Positions 11,540-22,698 of a DNA stretch of 64,000 nucleotides are shown one piece after another; within the stretch, counting starts at the first letter, position 1; every line of letters begins with the position of its first letter. The notes below the pieces were generated by a model that was given only the letters and a program-made list of their open reading frames with translations, was not told the DNA's origin and made no database searches. Position numbers and translations under genes: made by a program. The DNA comes from Nematostella vectensis. Its lineage: Eukaryota > Cnidaria > Anthozoa > Actiniaria > Edwardsiidae. Location: assembly GCF_932526225.1 (NCBI RefSeq), contig NC_064046.1, positions 2,666,001-2,730,000 of the forward strand. The letters are read 5' to 3'.

Positions 11540-13747
11540 TTGAGCACTTTCTATGAAAGCCTTCAACCATCATTTTATCCAGACTCCAAGTTTTTCTTGT
11601 TGAGCACTCTACGGCTACTCATTATGGAAAAATTCCACATCAACTACTCAACGAAGAATATTCCCCTACCATCTCGCAGTGATTACCTCCAACGCCTTAT
11701 TGAAAAAACCGAACACTTTTTACGCCGAATGCGCTGGAAAGCACACTTCTTCCTAAACACAGACACCGCCTCGACCTCCAAAGAAACCTATGGATTCCGC
11801 TCAACCAAAAATCCGCCTCCTGTAGAAGAACTGAAAGAGTTCGAAGAAGACATGTTAAAAATGATCCAGTCAGTAAAATTCAAGAACCTGAACACTCCTT
11901 TCCTGGGCAAGCTAAAAGAAGACACCGACATCATTAAAAAAGAACCTAAACTACTGATCCCCGCAGATAAAACCACAAACTTCTACAAACTAGAGCCAGC
12001 TACCTACAAGAATCTCCTAGAAAAAGAAATAAACAAGTCCTACAAAAAAGCACCCTCCGAAACAACGCAATCTGTCCACGAGAAAAACAAAGAGATCGCT
12101 ACAAAACTGGATTTAGACGATAGAATGGACACCACAGCCAACAAGCAAGCCTTCATAACTCTCAAAGACCATAAGCCGAACTTCGCTAACAAACCTACCT
12201 GCAGACTCATCAACCCCACGAAACCCGAAATCGGAAAAATCAGCAAAAAGATCCTCGACCGTATCAATAGCGTAATTGCAAAGAAACGAAACTTCAACCA
12301 ATGGAAAAGCACTAAAGCCGTCATTGACTGGTTCAAGGCTGCCGAAAACAAACACCAACTCAACTTCATCTGTTTTGACATTGTAGAATTCTACCCATCT
12401 ATCAGCCAAGACCTACTATCAAGAGCACTCGACTTCGCCTCCAACTATGACGAAATCACCCCTGATGAAAAAGAGATCATAACCCACTCCAAGAGCTCCT
12501 TCCTGGTCCACAACCAAACACCCTGGCAGAAGAAAAGCAACACGATATTTGATGTTACGATGGGGAGCTTCGATGGCGCAGAAACCTGTGAACTTGTAGG
12601 CAACTTCCTTCTCTCCCAACTTCAGGACCTCAATATGAACGTAGGACTCTACCGCGACGACGGACTAGCCATCACCAACGCCACACCCAGAGCCACCGAA
12701 AACCTAAAAAAGGAACTATGCCGCATCTTCAACAACAACGGACTCCGAATCACCATTGAGGCAAACAAACAAGTTGTCAATTTCCTAGACGTCACCCTTG
12801 ACCTAAAACGTAATGCACACCAGCCTTATACAAAGCCGAACTCCTCGCTACAATATGTCCACCGTGAGAGCAACCACCCGCCCTCCATCACCAAGAACAT
12901 CCCTGCTGGTATCAACAGACGCCTATCTGCCCTATCTTCAGACCAAGCCTCCTTTGACCAGACCGCGCCGCCTTACCAGAAAGCACTCGACGATAGCGGA
13001 TACAACTACACGCTACGCTACGATCCCAACACCGTAACCAACCGAAAAACCCGCAAACGCAACAACATCCTATGGTACAACCCGCCCTTCAGCAAGAACA
13101 CCAGCACCAACATCGGCCACAGATTCCTCACCCTGATAGACAAGCACTTCCCGAAAGACAACCACCTCCGTAAAATCTTCAACAGAAACACCATCAAAAT
13201 CAGTTACAGCTGCATGAACAACACCAAACAGATCATCGACAACCACAACAAGCGCATCATCACCGCATCGTCGGCCACCGAGATCGCCAACTCCGCCCCT
13301 ACCACTACCAACAACAAGACATGCAACTGCCGACAGAAAGACACCTGCCCTCTAGACGGAAACTGCCTACAGACATCTGTTATCTACCAAGCTACCGTAA
13401 CTCGAAAAGACAACAACACCTCGGAAACATACGTCGGGCTCACTGAAAACAGCTTCAAGACCAGGTACAGAAACCACACCGCATCATTCCGACACGCCAA
13501 ACACAGAAACTCCACCGAACTCAGCAAACACGTCTGGACTCTCAAGGACAACATGACTGAGTATTTTATTTCATGGCGCATTCTTTCTTCCCACTCCGCC
13601 TACAACAGTACCACTAAGCGTTGCAACCTCTGCCTCAAGGAAAAGCTGACGATCATCTGCCAACCCGAACTATCAACTCTAAATAAACGCAATGAACTCG
13701 TGTCCTCGTGCCGCCACAGAAACAAAGCCCTGCTACGAAACAATTAG
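11540..13747 (+). CDS. Penelope-like reverse transcriptase with C-terminal GIY-YIG endonuclease
   Basis: A single 735-codon frame with no stop or frameshift. RT features in order: LKDHKPNFANKPTCRLINPT (about 215-240), motif A FDIVEFYPSIS (about 280), motif B VTMGSFDGAETCELVG (about 340), and the catalytic YRDDG (about 370), which is the Penelope form of YxDD. A Cys cluster (CNCRQKDTCPLDGNC, about 595) precedes a GIY-YIG module of the PLE type: VIYQATV, YVGLT, FKTRYRNH, STELSKHVW. The first Met lies inside the left pLTR; a later Met at 11624 (MEKFHINYS) is also possible. The protein copies element RNA at a nicked target. By length and motifs it could be active. Confidence 0.92.
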   Translation: MSTFYESLQPSFYPDSKFFLLSTLRLLIMEKFHINYSTKNIPLPSRSDYLQRLIEKTEHFLRRMRWKAHFFLNTDTASTSKETYGFRSTKNPPPVEELKEFEEDMLKMIQSVKFKNLNTPFLGKLKEDTDIIKKEPKLLIPADKTTNFYKLEPATYKNLLEKEINKSYKKAPSETTQSVHEKNKEIATKLDLDDRMDTTANKQAFITLKDHKPNFANKPTCRLINPTKPEIGKISKKILDRINSVIAKKRNFNQWKSTKAVIDWFKAAENKHQLNFICFDIVEFYPSISQDLLSRALDFASNYDEITPDEKEIITHSKSSFLVHNQTPWQKKSNTIFDVTMGSFDGAETCELVGNFLLSQLQDLNMNVGLYRDDGLAITNATPRATENLKKELCRIFNNNGLRITIEANKQVVNFLDVTLDLKRNAHQPYTKPNSSLQYVHRESNHPPSITKNIPAGINRRLSALSSDQASFDQTAPPYQKALDDSGYNYTLRYDPNTVTNRKTRKRNNILWYNPPFSKNTSTNIGHRFLTLIDKHFPKDNHLRKIFNRNTIKISYSCMNNTKQIIDNHNKRIITASSATEIANSAPTTTNNKTCNCRQKDTCPLDGNCLQTSVIYQATVTRKDNNTSETYVGLTENSFKTRYRNHTASFRHAKHRNSTELSKHVWTLKDNMTEYFISWRILSSHSAYNSTTKRCNLCLKEKLTIICQPELSTLNKRNELVSSCRHRNKALLRNN

Positions 13748-13926
13748 AACTGTTAATCCCATCACCGTTAAATTTTCGCGCTATCAATTTTTCACACGTT
13801 CCGCCCTGCATATTTATGTAACTCGCTATTGTTCCTCTTGCCGCCTTAGCTAAAACTATCAGTCTATTATTATGTAAATTTCAATGTTAATAGTATATAT
13901 ACGATGGTAGGAATATTCTCATTAAA

Positions 13927-13967
13927 TCCCCTGATGAGTGGGCAACCACGAAACAGACCTGTAGGGA
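13927..13967 (+). ncRNA. Hammerhead ribozyme in right pLTR
   Basis: Identical to the left copy: CTGATGAG at 13931-13938, GAAA at 13950-13953 and GTA near 13961-13963. Two ribozymes in the same orientation, one per repeat, would cut a read-through transcript into a unit-length 2490-nt RNA. Confidence 0.85.
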
Positions 13968-14062
13968 AACCTATGTAGTTTGTATTTTTTTTCTCAAACC
14001 AACACTATACACCGCTCTACTTTCGAGTATTGAGCACTTTCTATGAAAGCCTTCAACCATCA

Positions 14063-14068
<6 letters not shown>

Positions 14069-14094
<26 letters not shown>

Positions 14095-15675
14095 AAAATT
14101 GTTCCAGCAACTTGGCAATATCTCGGTGGGGTTTTCTACCACCAGCGTGTCATTGTGTAACAGAGATCGGTGTCAAACTGTATCGTACCCGAGCTACTGA
14201 AATTGAAAATAAAAAGTTATTTGAAACATTATCTATACATTTCAGAAATCGATTTGATGTAAGATTCGTTGGAATTCGTAATATAAGTAATGGTGAAATT
14301 ATGGACGAACATGGAAGAGCCGGTTTATGAAGGAAACGGCTGGGTTAATCGGATAACTGGTAATGGTCACCAGTTGCCCCTGACTGAATTCAATAGCTTA
14401 GATAACTCATATAAATTTATGATAATTTTTTAGACTTGTTTTTGTTTTGATTATTTTTAACACACCTGTTTCTTTGTTTGTGTTTACGCTTTCGACCGGA
14501 GCGAACCCAAAAACATCTACTGTCAGAAAAGCCTACATAAGTCATTGGCCCAAGCTCACGGCAAGTGTAGAAGGTCTATCATAGAGTTTGTAAAAACAGT
14601 AGTTTGAAAGTGTGCTATCTTCTCTGCTCAGCCTTTGGAGACCTTTTTTTTTAATTAGGCCTTAGAGCATTTCTTATTGTTAACGTGTTAAAAAGAAGAT
14701 AAAAAAGCCCCACAGCCCCCAATAAAGCAGACAACAACGTTATATAGGGCACTTTAGAGTTTATTTCACAGCACATGTTACATTATTTTCATCTCGTGGA
14801 TATAAATAAACACAACGCTGATATTAAACTAAAGGGTGTATTTTGTCTATGATATTAACCTAAAGGGTCTATTTTGTCTATTACGTCTAAGTTCAAGCGT
14901 CGTATTAATATTATCCATGGCCGTATCAATGCAATACAAGCAAATGAAGATAAAACAATCAACTCGATTCATTTACATTATTTATTTCGTTGAATACGGC
15001 TCATGGATAATACGTTTGAGCTTAGCCTATATTTCCCCAACAAACCACAAAAACTCAAGTAGAATTCTGGATAGCTTCCAACGGTGGATTATTCAGTAAA
15101 AAAAATTGGCCCAAGGAAAACTCAAGACATAACCCCTTTAAACATAGTCTGTAATGTAAAAACTGTCCAGACCCCCTACACTTTTTGTAGTATTGTAATC
15201 TGGTAAGATAATTTAACCTAGAAAAAATATTCATTTTATATTTTATAAGCAGACCTCTCATGAAAAATATTTTCTAGCATTATTTGAGAACCAGTTTCTT
15301 GCTGGCACATTTACTGTCCATGCTTTTCTCTTTGTCTCTTCATGATAGTTCATGCTTTTTAAAATCTCTTATATACTTATTCAAATATCAAAATAATGAC
15401 TTTTATCTAAGAACGTCAAATTCCCTGACTTTTCATACTGTGATAAGTCTAATTACTGTAACAGACTTATCAAAGTTATTTAAGGTGACTGATACTGATT
15501 AAGTAGCCATTGCTCAAGTTAGATAGAATGTCCTTTTAAGTGTTAAAAAAATGGTTATAAACTAAATAATTACATAATAATAAATATCATTGACCACTTG
15601 CAATGGAACTGTAAACAAACCAAAGAAAATTCATGCATAATGAAACCAAGTTTAAACTTTACTGTCACAAAACAG
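14069..15675. other. Intergenic DNA
   Basis: It starts with an AT dinucleotide run (to about 14090). Afterwards the DNA is AT-rich with only short open frames that resemble nothing known. A short duplicated phrase (ATATTAAMCTAAAGGGTSTATTTTGTCTAT) occurs at about 14820-14882. No supported gene. Confidence 0.5.
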
Positions 15676-18600
15676 CTACTTCGGTTTGGAGGCCCAGGTC
15701 ATGTCATCCGCCCTTGGCTTATGACCTGTAATCTTTTCAATGAGATACTCAAGGGCTGGCCAAAACCTAATAAGCTCTAAGGGGTAGTCTAGCCATCCTG
15801 TGGTAATACAGAAATATGTCTCATGGGGCGCAACGTGGTGAATCCGATGGTGAAGCTTTGGCAGGATGATATGCCAGCTTTGGAGTTTCTCCACCCACCA
15901 TGGGAGCCCAAAATATGTGTGTGACCACTTGTGGATTTGATTGGTTAGCATGACAAAGAAGCCCAGGGAAAACAGGAAACAGTCCAAGGCATACCAGGAG
16001 CTGATGGTGTTTTGATCACAGATGAAGTATTTGGCTGTCACTACTGACAGGACTGGAAGAGTCAACAGGCAGTTGTCGCCATTTGTCTCGATGAGGTCAT
16101 GCCGGGTGATAGCTGTTGGGTCAACATGGTGTTCACGGAAAGGCCTGATAAATGCCTGTAAAAAAAATGAGGAAATGGAGTCAGACTTGATGGGAACAAC
16201 AACTCCTTGAAATATTTTAAAGAGCCCTAAAGCAAATCTATGAAGGTCTCTGGTCCATATCTTAGCTACAGCCTGCTTCTATCCATGTTATATTATGGGG
16301 CTACACCTAATTCGATACATGTGGTCAGTAAGAAGACAAGAATGGTAAATGGCAACTCCAAGACCAAAACGTGCTAATTATAAAAGCGATAAACTTCAGT
16401 GATGAAAGAACATACATTGATGTCCTTAATAAGGTTATTGTTTGATTGATCAACTACATTGCCCTAGTTCTGCCACCATCTAATACTGTTAAAGTGAAAG
16501 GGAATTATTACCTTGCCAAAAATGGGAATATCCACAGAGCCCCATGTGTCCGCCGCCCAGTGGACCAATCCAGACATGAAGTCAGCAACAACCATCCCGC
16601 CAACTACAATGGATCAATGACATGACATTATCAGCCACCTAGGGGGCAGAGAGGGGGCCGAAACTGGGTATTCTTATACATTTATAAATGAGGATTAAAA
16701 AGGACTACCAACTCTACAAATTACAAATAACTTTTTAAGGGTAAAGGCAGAAACAGGTTGTAATTCCAATAACTAAAACCTAAGACAACTGTGCATAAAT
16801 AAAACAATACATACCTATTCCCAATATCACAGCTTTGATGTGAGAAATTTTAAAATTGATGCAGAGAAAGATTATTAGAGTTGAGGAGATAATAGCATAA
16901 GAAACAACACTGAACGTTTCCAGCATCCGCTTTTCTATAAAAAAAAGAACAAAAACTAGTGAGATAAAAAAATATCGTATTCATTGATGTGTGTCAATCA
17001 ATCAATAGATCAATCAATCTATCATTCTTTATTGAATTTTATTGTTTATACAATAAGGGGAAAGCTGAAGCCAGATGCTTATAAGGCTTGGTCAGCAAAG
17101 AATGTAACATATGATAGGACTTAACAATTTCAGCACACTAACACACACATGCACACACCCACCCACGCACACATCCACACATGTGTATTCCATGCTAAAA
17201 AGTTTATCAACCAAATACCAGTGTGAGTCTTACACATATCCAGGAATAATAGAAACAAGAACACATCCAAATTTCTAAAACATATAATAAATGGGGCTAC
17301 CAGATCCCGATAAAAAAAGTTAGTAATTTAAATTTTTCGATGTCGACTTGAAAAAAATACAAGAAATTGGTATGTGGTTCGTATGGACCCTATAAAATGC
17401 ATGTTATTACGAATAACTCAAATCTGTATACTTCAGGGAACAAATCTGCAAAATTTAGCAGATAATTGTTGTTTTTGAATTGTGCACTTGCAATCAAGAA
17501 TGGTGACATTCTCACGAGCGCCACTTTTTTTGCAACTAACAACAAAACAGTATTTTCTTTTTTTGCATATAATTCTCTGCTATAAATTATTCTTCCCTTC
17601 ATTGTGGGTAGCATTGCAACAGAAAACACTTCGCCAATATTTTGTGGTATAGATATTGCCATCTCTGAATTTTACGTTGTTTTAGATTTTCCTGCCAATA
17701 CTTGGAATAATTCACTGTCCTTTTGCGTGGCCAGGAAAATTTTCAAAGATCTGCAGAAAATTTAAATTTCAATCAAATTTAATTCTTTTTTTTCAGAATT
17801 TGAAAGATTATCTATGCTTTTTTTTGGCTAGATTGATATAAGTGAAAGGTTTTAAGAATTTTATAGAAGAGCTAATAGCTTCAGCGAGACTGACAGAGGC
17901 CGGCGAGGCCGCCATTTTTGAGCATGCACTGTGATCACCTCGCTTCAAGATTTTAGCAGCAGCAATGTGGAGTTTCCCAGAGCCCTTCGTTTGGCGACGC
18001 ATGCACATAAATAAGAAGGGCTCTGGGGACGAGATTGTATGCAGTCCCTAAGAAACAAAAATAGAAATATTCGGGTGGACTACCTGTGGTAATAATATTC
18101 GGATGGACTACCTGTGGTAACATCATACCATATCGAACGCATGTCATTATGTCAAAGTCCACAGAAACATTTCATAACAAACACGAAAATCATTAAAAAA
18201 CATTATATCACTATTAACAATTCGCTCGCAATTCTCTTATTGTTCAATAGTTTAATCAAAAACTACGTACAAAAATGCCTAGCTTTTCGATAGAAGTTAA
18301 CAAGGCAGCGCTCGCTATCTTTTTTTATTATGATACGTACGAGACGTGCGTTTTCTCACAACAACTTGAAATATATGACCGGTTGGACTAAATAAAACCA
18401 TTTGTTTCTTTAAAACCAAAGATTAAAAATACCCTACGAAACACTACTCAATTAAGTCTCAAAGATTCTAAACCTACAGAAAATAAGCTCAGGGGAACGA
18501 AGAAATCTTACGAATTAAGTATTATGCAACTTGCGAGCATTATGGGGGTCGTTTAGCTTGTGAGCATTGTTAATGACAATGTTTACAATGAATTCAAGCT

Positions 18601-18797
18601 GAAACATGGATTAAAGCTACTAATATCAGAAAAAAAAGTAGAACATGATTAGAAATCGTGATTTTCATGGAGTTCGCACCTTTTGTGTATCCACTTGCGA
18701 GGATTGTTTTCGCACCAACGGACTTGCCCGAGTTTCCTTTGTTGTCTGTTCCATTTTCCTTCGCTCTGTTTCTCAAATGACTTGACTCGGTTGCCAT
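15676..18797 (-). CDS. PEDS1: Plasmanylethanolamine desaturase (TMEM189/Kua family)
   Basis: Four exons join in phase: 18797-18680, 16934-16815, 16603-16512 and 16155-15676 (269 residues, against 270 in human). The enzyme introduces the vinyl-ether double bond of plasmalogens in the endoplasmic reticulum membrane. The family's His clusters are present: [41 protein letters not shown] and [19 protein letters not shown], with the ending [11 protein letters not shown]. Hydrophobic stretches fall in exons 2 and 4, as expected for a multi-pass desaturase. Intron 1 (16935-18679) holds a duplicated 28-bp phrase at about 18067-18120 (ATATTCGGRTGGACTACCTG). The first exon is hydrophilic, with the start at 18797 chosen because it gives the family length. 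Confidence 0.95.
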
Positions 18798-20688
18798 TGG
18801 GTGAACTGGGAGGGTTTCGTAGCGATCTAGTCAAGGATGATGTGGGGACTTCCCCAAATCACAGGCCCATCAAATGCCCGGGTAATGGATGCAGTTTGAC
18901 TCGCAAGATGGCCGGTCAACTAGATGAGCCTTCGGTTGTTGTTAGGGCAGCGGAGAATCCTCGTTCCCGCGTTCTTTTTGAATACGGATTCCGGAAACTC
19001 AGACTTATAACGGATGAGACCCAGTAATTAACGCGTTTTTCCTGGGGTTATGATTATGCCGCTAAAATGTAAGGGTGGTTATTGGTGATACACAGACTGG
19101 GATCCCTTAGGATGGTCTGAGCTATGGTCTCAGTATTTCCATTGGGTTTCTTTTCCTGTATTGAATACACTAAAAGCTAACATGCTAACATTAGCCGGTC
19201 AAAAAAACTTTGAGAAACAGAGCGAAGGAAAATGTTTAGCATGTTAGCTTTTAGCTAACATGCTAAACAGGCGCTAGTTGCGTAAAAGACGGAAAAGCCG
19301 AGCTTTGTCGCGCGAGGAAACGGAGGCGATAGCGAGCGGATTTCGGAGCCATTTTTGGCTTTTTCGGGAGCTTTTCTGAGGTGCTTAAAGAGAGCCTGTT
19401 TCGCAGGCAATGGAAAAGCTGGTGCTGCTAGCAATAGAGAAAAGAAAAATTATTTGAAGAGTATACTTTGTACATGTCCAAACTAAATATAAATTGGAGT
19501 ATAATGAGAATTCAAATCAATAGCAAAGATTGGTAAAAAAAAGCATAAAAAATGATCTTAGGATACTAAAAAAAAAAACTTCCGTTCAGGGTGTTAACTG
19601 TGACCTCATTTTCGTTAAACGTCACGATAAGACACGTTGTGGTCACTTTCTTCACACGGAGATTAAATCTTCTCCACCTCGCCATGTCCTTGGTAATGCG
19701 CCTCCAAATATTTGTTAAGGCTTTGAGTTATTTTCACACGCTCTTCAATGACTCAATTTGCAACAAACGCGAGAGCAATCAGACGCTGTGCTCCGACCAG
19801 CTGGCACTACCAATACTTGTATTCACAGACTAACAATAATTGTACTGACACAAGGTAGTAAAACCACCAAGAACTGGTCAATAAACGAGCTTCAAATCAA
19901 GAACAAGGTTGGGAAAATATGTTGAACGCCTCTGTGGAACAGTGCCCTGGGTACTAGAGCAGCGGCTCGAATTGCGATGGCGTTTCGAGCGTTAGCACTT
20001 CGCCGAAGCTTTTTTTTGTTCTAAACAACGCCTACGCGACCATCAGGTTTTCTACACCTTGCCTGTAGTCTTTTCATATCACATGATCAATGAACAGTTT
20101 GACAATTAAAATAAAGAGCAGTCGCGTACCCAGAATTGACCGAGGGGGAAGCGCAGTCATAGGTATAACTATGGGAAAAGCATAGTAATTGAGGGTTCGA
20201 CTTAATAAAATATTACCCATTTTTTGGCCGCCAAGTATACCCCCTGTGTACACGCCTGAAGAATATTTTAATGTAATTATAATTAAAATTATTTTAACGC
20301 TCTCATCCCTCCGCCTCCATATATTAGTCAACCTTCACGAAATTGTCCTATAATTTTTTTGGCACAAATGACTGATATTTTGAAATATTGAAATATTTTT
20401 CGCGTTTTCGGTTAAAAATCATCGGATATTGTTACGTAACCGATCGTAAGTAAACTGGTGACAATGCGTCTTTAACTGTCTTTAACTGTGGTACACCAGC
20501 AGGCAGTGGGTGTCTCGGTAGTTTACCTTTACATTATCACAAAAGCGTTTGGCTTTAAAAAACATGCGCAAAATTTGTAATCCATTCCCATTCACAAGAG
20601 ATTTTAGTCGTAGCAGGGAATTATTTTTATGTTTCTTTCATTTTCTATTAAGTTTCTCTTACTTCTTGACCGCTCGCTGTGTTCCCAG
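18798..20688. other. Intergenic DNA with a palindrome and a MITE fragment
   Basis: No gene is supported. At 19234-19268 an almost perfect hairpin repeats TTTAGCATGTTAGCT. Directly beside it, 19209-19233 is an inverted 25-nt copy of PEDS1 exon 1 sequence. A truncated family-1 MITE lies at about 20380-20475. Confidence 0.6.
20380..20475 (-). mobile_element. TTAA MITE, family 1, truncated copy B
   Basis: Only one terminal half of the family is present, in inverse orientation, from TATTTTGAAATATTG-like sequence to GTAAACTGGTGACAATGC and TTTAA. The other terminus is missing. Confidence 0.65.
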
Positions 20689-21341
20689 ATGACGTCACGT
20701 CTTTTAGTTACCCTACTGTTTATGGGCTCATTGTGGCAAGCGGTCTCTTCCCAGACCGCCGCGCCGCCAGGCTGTCCTGTACATATTAATGGCTGAAGCA
20801 TCCCTTGTAGTTTACCATTCGTGTACAAAGTCCAGTTCACACGTGCCTACAACAAGCACGACGTCTGTTATAGCTGCGTGAGTAATGCACATGCTCGGGT
20901 TTAATTTTTGCATTAAAGTCCACAGCGAGGGCAGAGGGGATAAACTCATAGACCAGGTTACCATACTATGGCACCAAAAATTCTGAAAGGTGGTTGACCA
21001 GGGGGTAAGATGTGGCTGAGTGGTAAGGCTTTTTGGTTTGTTTGTTATGTAGGGCCAGATGTATGGCTGGTCTCGCGATGCTTGTGACAAAGCCTTCAAC
21101 AAAGACATGTACACGACCTGCGAAGAGTGCACGAAAACGTCGGTTTATCAGCAAAGTCTGGGAATGGGTCAAGAGCTTCGTCACAGACGCTAAGACCCGA
21201 TGCCAAGGAGTTGCCGACTTCTACTACACTTCCGTCAGTCTGTTCGGTCATTCGAACTTCATGACAGTCTCTCCTAGCTGGTGCCAGTTCGCTTGCGCCG
21301 AGACATACGGTGACCCTAATACGGTACTAGTCAGGAAATGA
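20689..21341 (+). pseudogene. Secreted phospholipase A2 (conodipine/cnidarian-like), disrupted
   Basis: Exon 1 (20689-20877) encodes a clear signal peptide (MTSRLLVTLLFMGSLWQAVS). It ends in the PLA2 active-site region NKHDVCYSC just before a strong GTGAGT donor. A 175-bp intron leads to exon 2 at 21053 (YGWSRDACDKAFNKDMYTTC), the matching second part of the calcium-dependent PLA2 fold. Three lesions are visible. A TGA interrupts exon 1 at 20794-20796. A Tyr codon (20848-20850) stands where the family has the Cys before the His-Asp pair. In exon 2 the frame that starts correctly stops at 21191, while the C-terminal family-like part (YYTSVSLFGHSNF, PSWCQFAC) is in another frame ending at 21341, so a frameshift lies around 21125-21155. 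A venom or digestive role is family knowledge only. Two point lesions plus a frameshift favour a decayed copy over sequencing error. Confidence 0.7.
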
Positions 21342-21373
21342 GCAACCGACCTTGCGAATATAGAAGCCTAGAG

Positions 21374-21628
21374 TTAAAGCCGCATTGTCACCAGTTTGCT
21401 TCCTTAGGTCCGACGGAAACCTCAACCGTTAAAAGACAAAAGAATCTATTAAAATCCGAGATATTAAACAGGCCATCCGCTCTAAATTATCAATCACATC
21501 CTCAAAGAAACTTCCAATAAACACACTGCTTTCAATATTTTGAAATATTTTTCGCGTTTTCCGTGATAAAATCATCGAAGATTGTTACGTATTAGACCGG
21601 AAGTAAACTTGTGATAATGCGGCTTTAA
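21374..21628 (-). mobile_element. TTAA MITE, family 1, copy C
   Basis: A full-length copy in inverse orientation, from TTAAAGCCGCATTGTCACC to the matching terminus ending CGGCTTTAA. The internal segment reads CCTCAACCGTTAAAAGACAA, the reverse of the other copies. Confidence 0.85.
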
Positions 21629-22698
21629 GCAGCCTAGAAACCCCTATGTAAGCGAGCAAACTTAGTTGCAGCTTTTTAAACGAGCAGTAAATGTGATAGA
21701 CAAGAAAATAAAATACAAATTCAGGATCTATTTGGTTTCACATTGTTTTATTAGGTCAATTAATTGAGTTTAGTCTAGTCCCCGCCGTTCTTTTTGAGGC
21801 TCCTGTGCTAGGGGATAAGATAAGGGGACTGGGACGAGCACAGAGAAATAGTTTCCTGTGATGTCACACACTTATCTGATTAGCCTTTATAACCACGATA
21901 GCATTCGAGCATTGCAGGTGAAAAGCTAGCCCAGCAATGCTACAGCTGTTTGAACATTGGCTGATGAAGGCTTTATTTATACAAGGCTTTTGCTGTTACG
22001 ACGTCAATGTAATAATAACAAACGTCTACATTCCCTTGACTAGCGAAAATACTTGACGGCTACGTGCGAAACAAAGCCGTTATAGGTATTCGTTCCTTTT
22101 CACACAAAAAAAATATTTTAATTGAAATCTTTTGTATTTTTTTTACACTTTGAACATGAGAAGTACCACCCAGCTACAAAAAGGCCCCTTTACTCGATGT
22201 TATTAGAAATACGCAAACACATACAAAGTTATTCTATGATATTTTAAAAGAAAATTCGATTCTTAAAGCATCAGTTGCGAATATGTTTATAACAAGAAAT
22301 TAGTTTACCATGGGCCACGATTTTTGTTCAATATAACAGAGAAAAAAAATACAACGCTTGGACATGAGTTTCGTTTTGATAGCTTCCGTCTTTTGTTTTC
22401 GGTGGTTTTGTTAAGTCAACCGTAGCCCTTGGATAACTGCTTAAAATCAACTGGTGATTTTCGTCGTTTTGCAAATAACTACCTACATCTGAGAATACAA
22501 TATGGAAAATTATCTTTAACGTTTACCAGACATTTTAATCTGAATTTGTATCATTAAGATAGTAGCAAAAGGGAAACGAATAGGAGAATTTTATTTTTTT
22601 TCATTTTCCCCTGTTGTCATTGTCGAGTGCGGTCACTCAGAGTACCTGCATTAAAAAGGCGGGAAAGACTTCCTAAAAATGAGATCTAATCTAATCCC
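21629..22698. other. Intergenic DNA
   Basis: AT-rich DNA lacking recognisable exons. I see no repeat family shared with the rest of the window. Confidence 0.4.

Larger units (their letters stand above)
11349..14068 (+). mobile_element. Penelope-like retroelement with paired 230-bp terminal repeats
   Basis: Bases 11349-11578 and 13839-14068 are direct repeats, 2490 bp apart, that look identical by eye with no indels. They enclose one long open frame with Penelope-type reverse transcriptase and GIY-YIG domains. Each repeat carries a hammerhead ribozyme, a known property of these pLTRs. An AT dinucleotide run follows the right repeat. The intact frame and identical repeats suggest a recent insertion. 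The codon use is visibly C/A-rich compared with neighbouring genes. Confidence 0.93.

Noticed and set aside
20604-20840. Minus-strand 78-codon frame
   Set aside because: It is the antisense shadow of the PLA2 exon with its signal peptide on the plus strand.
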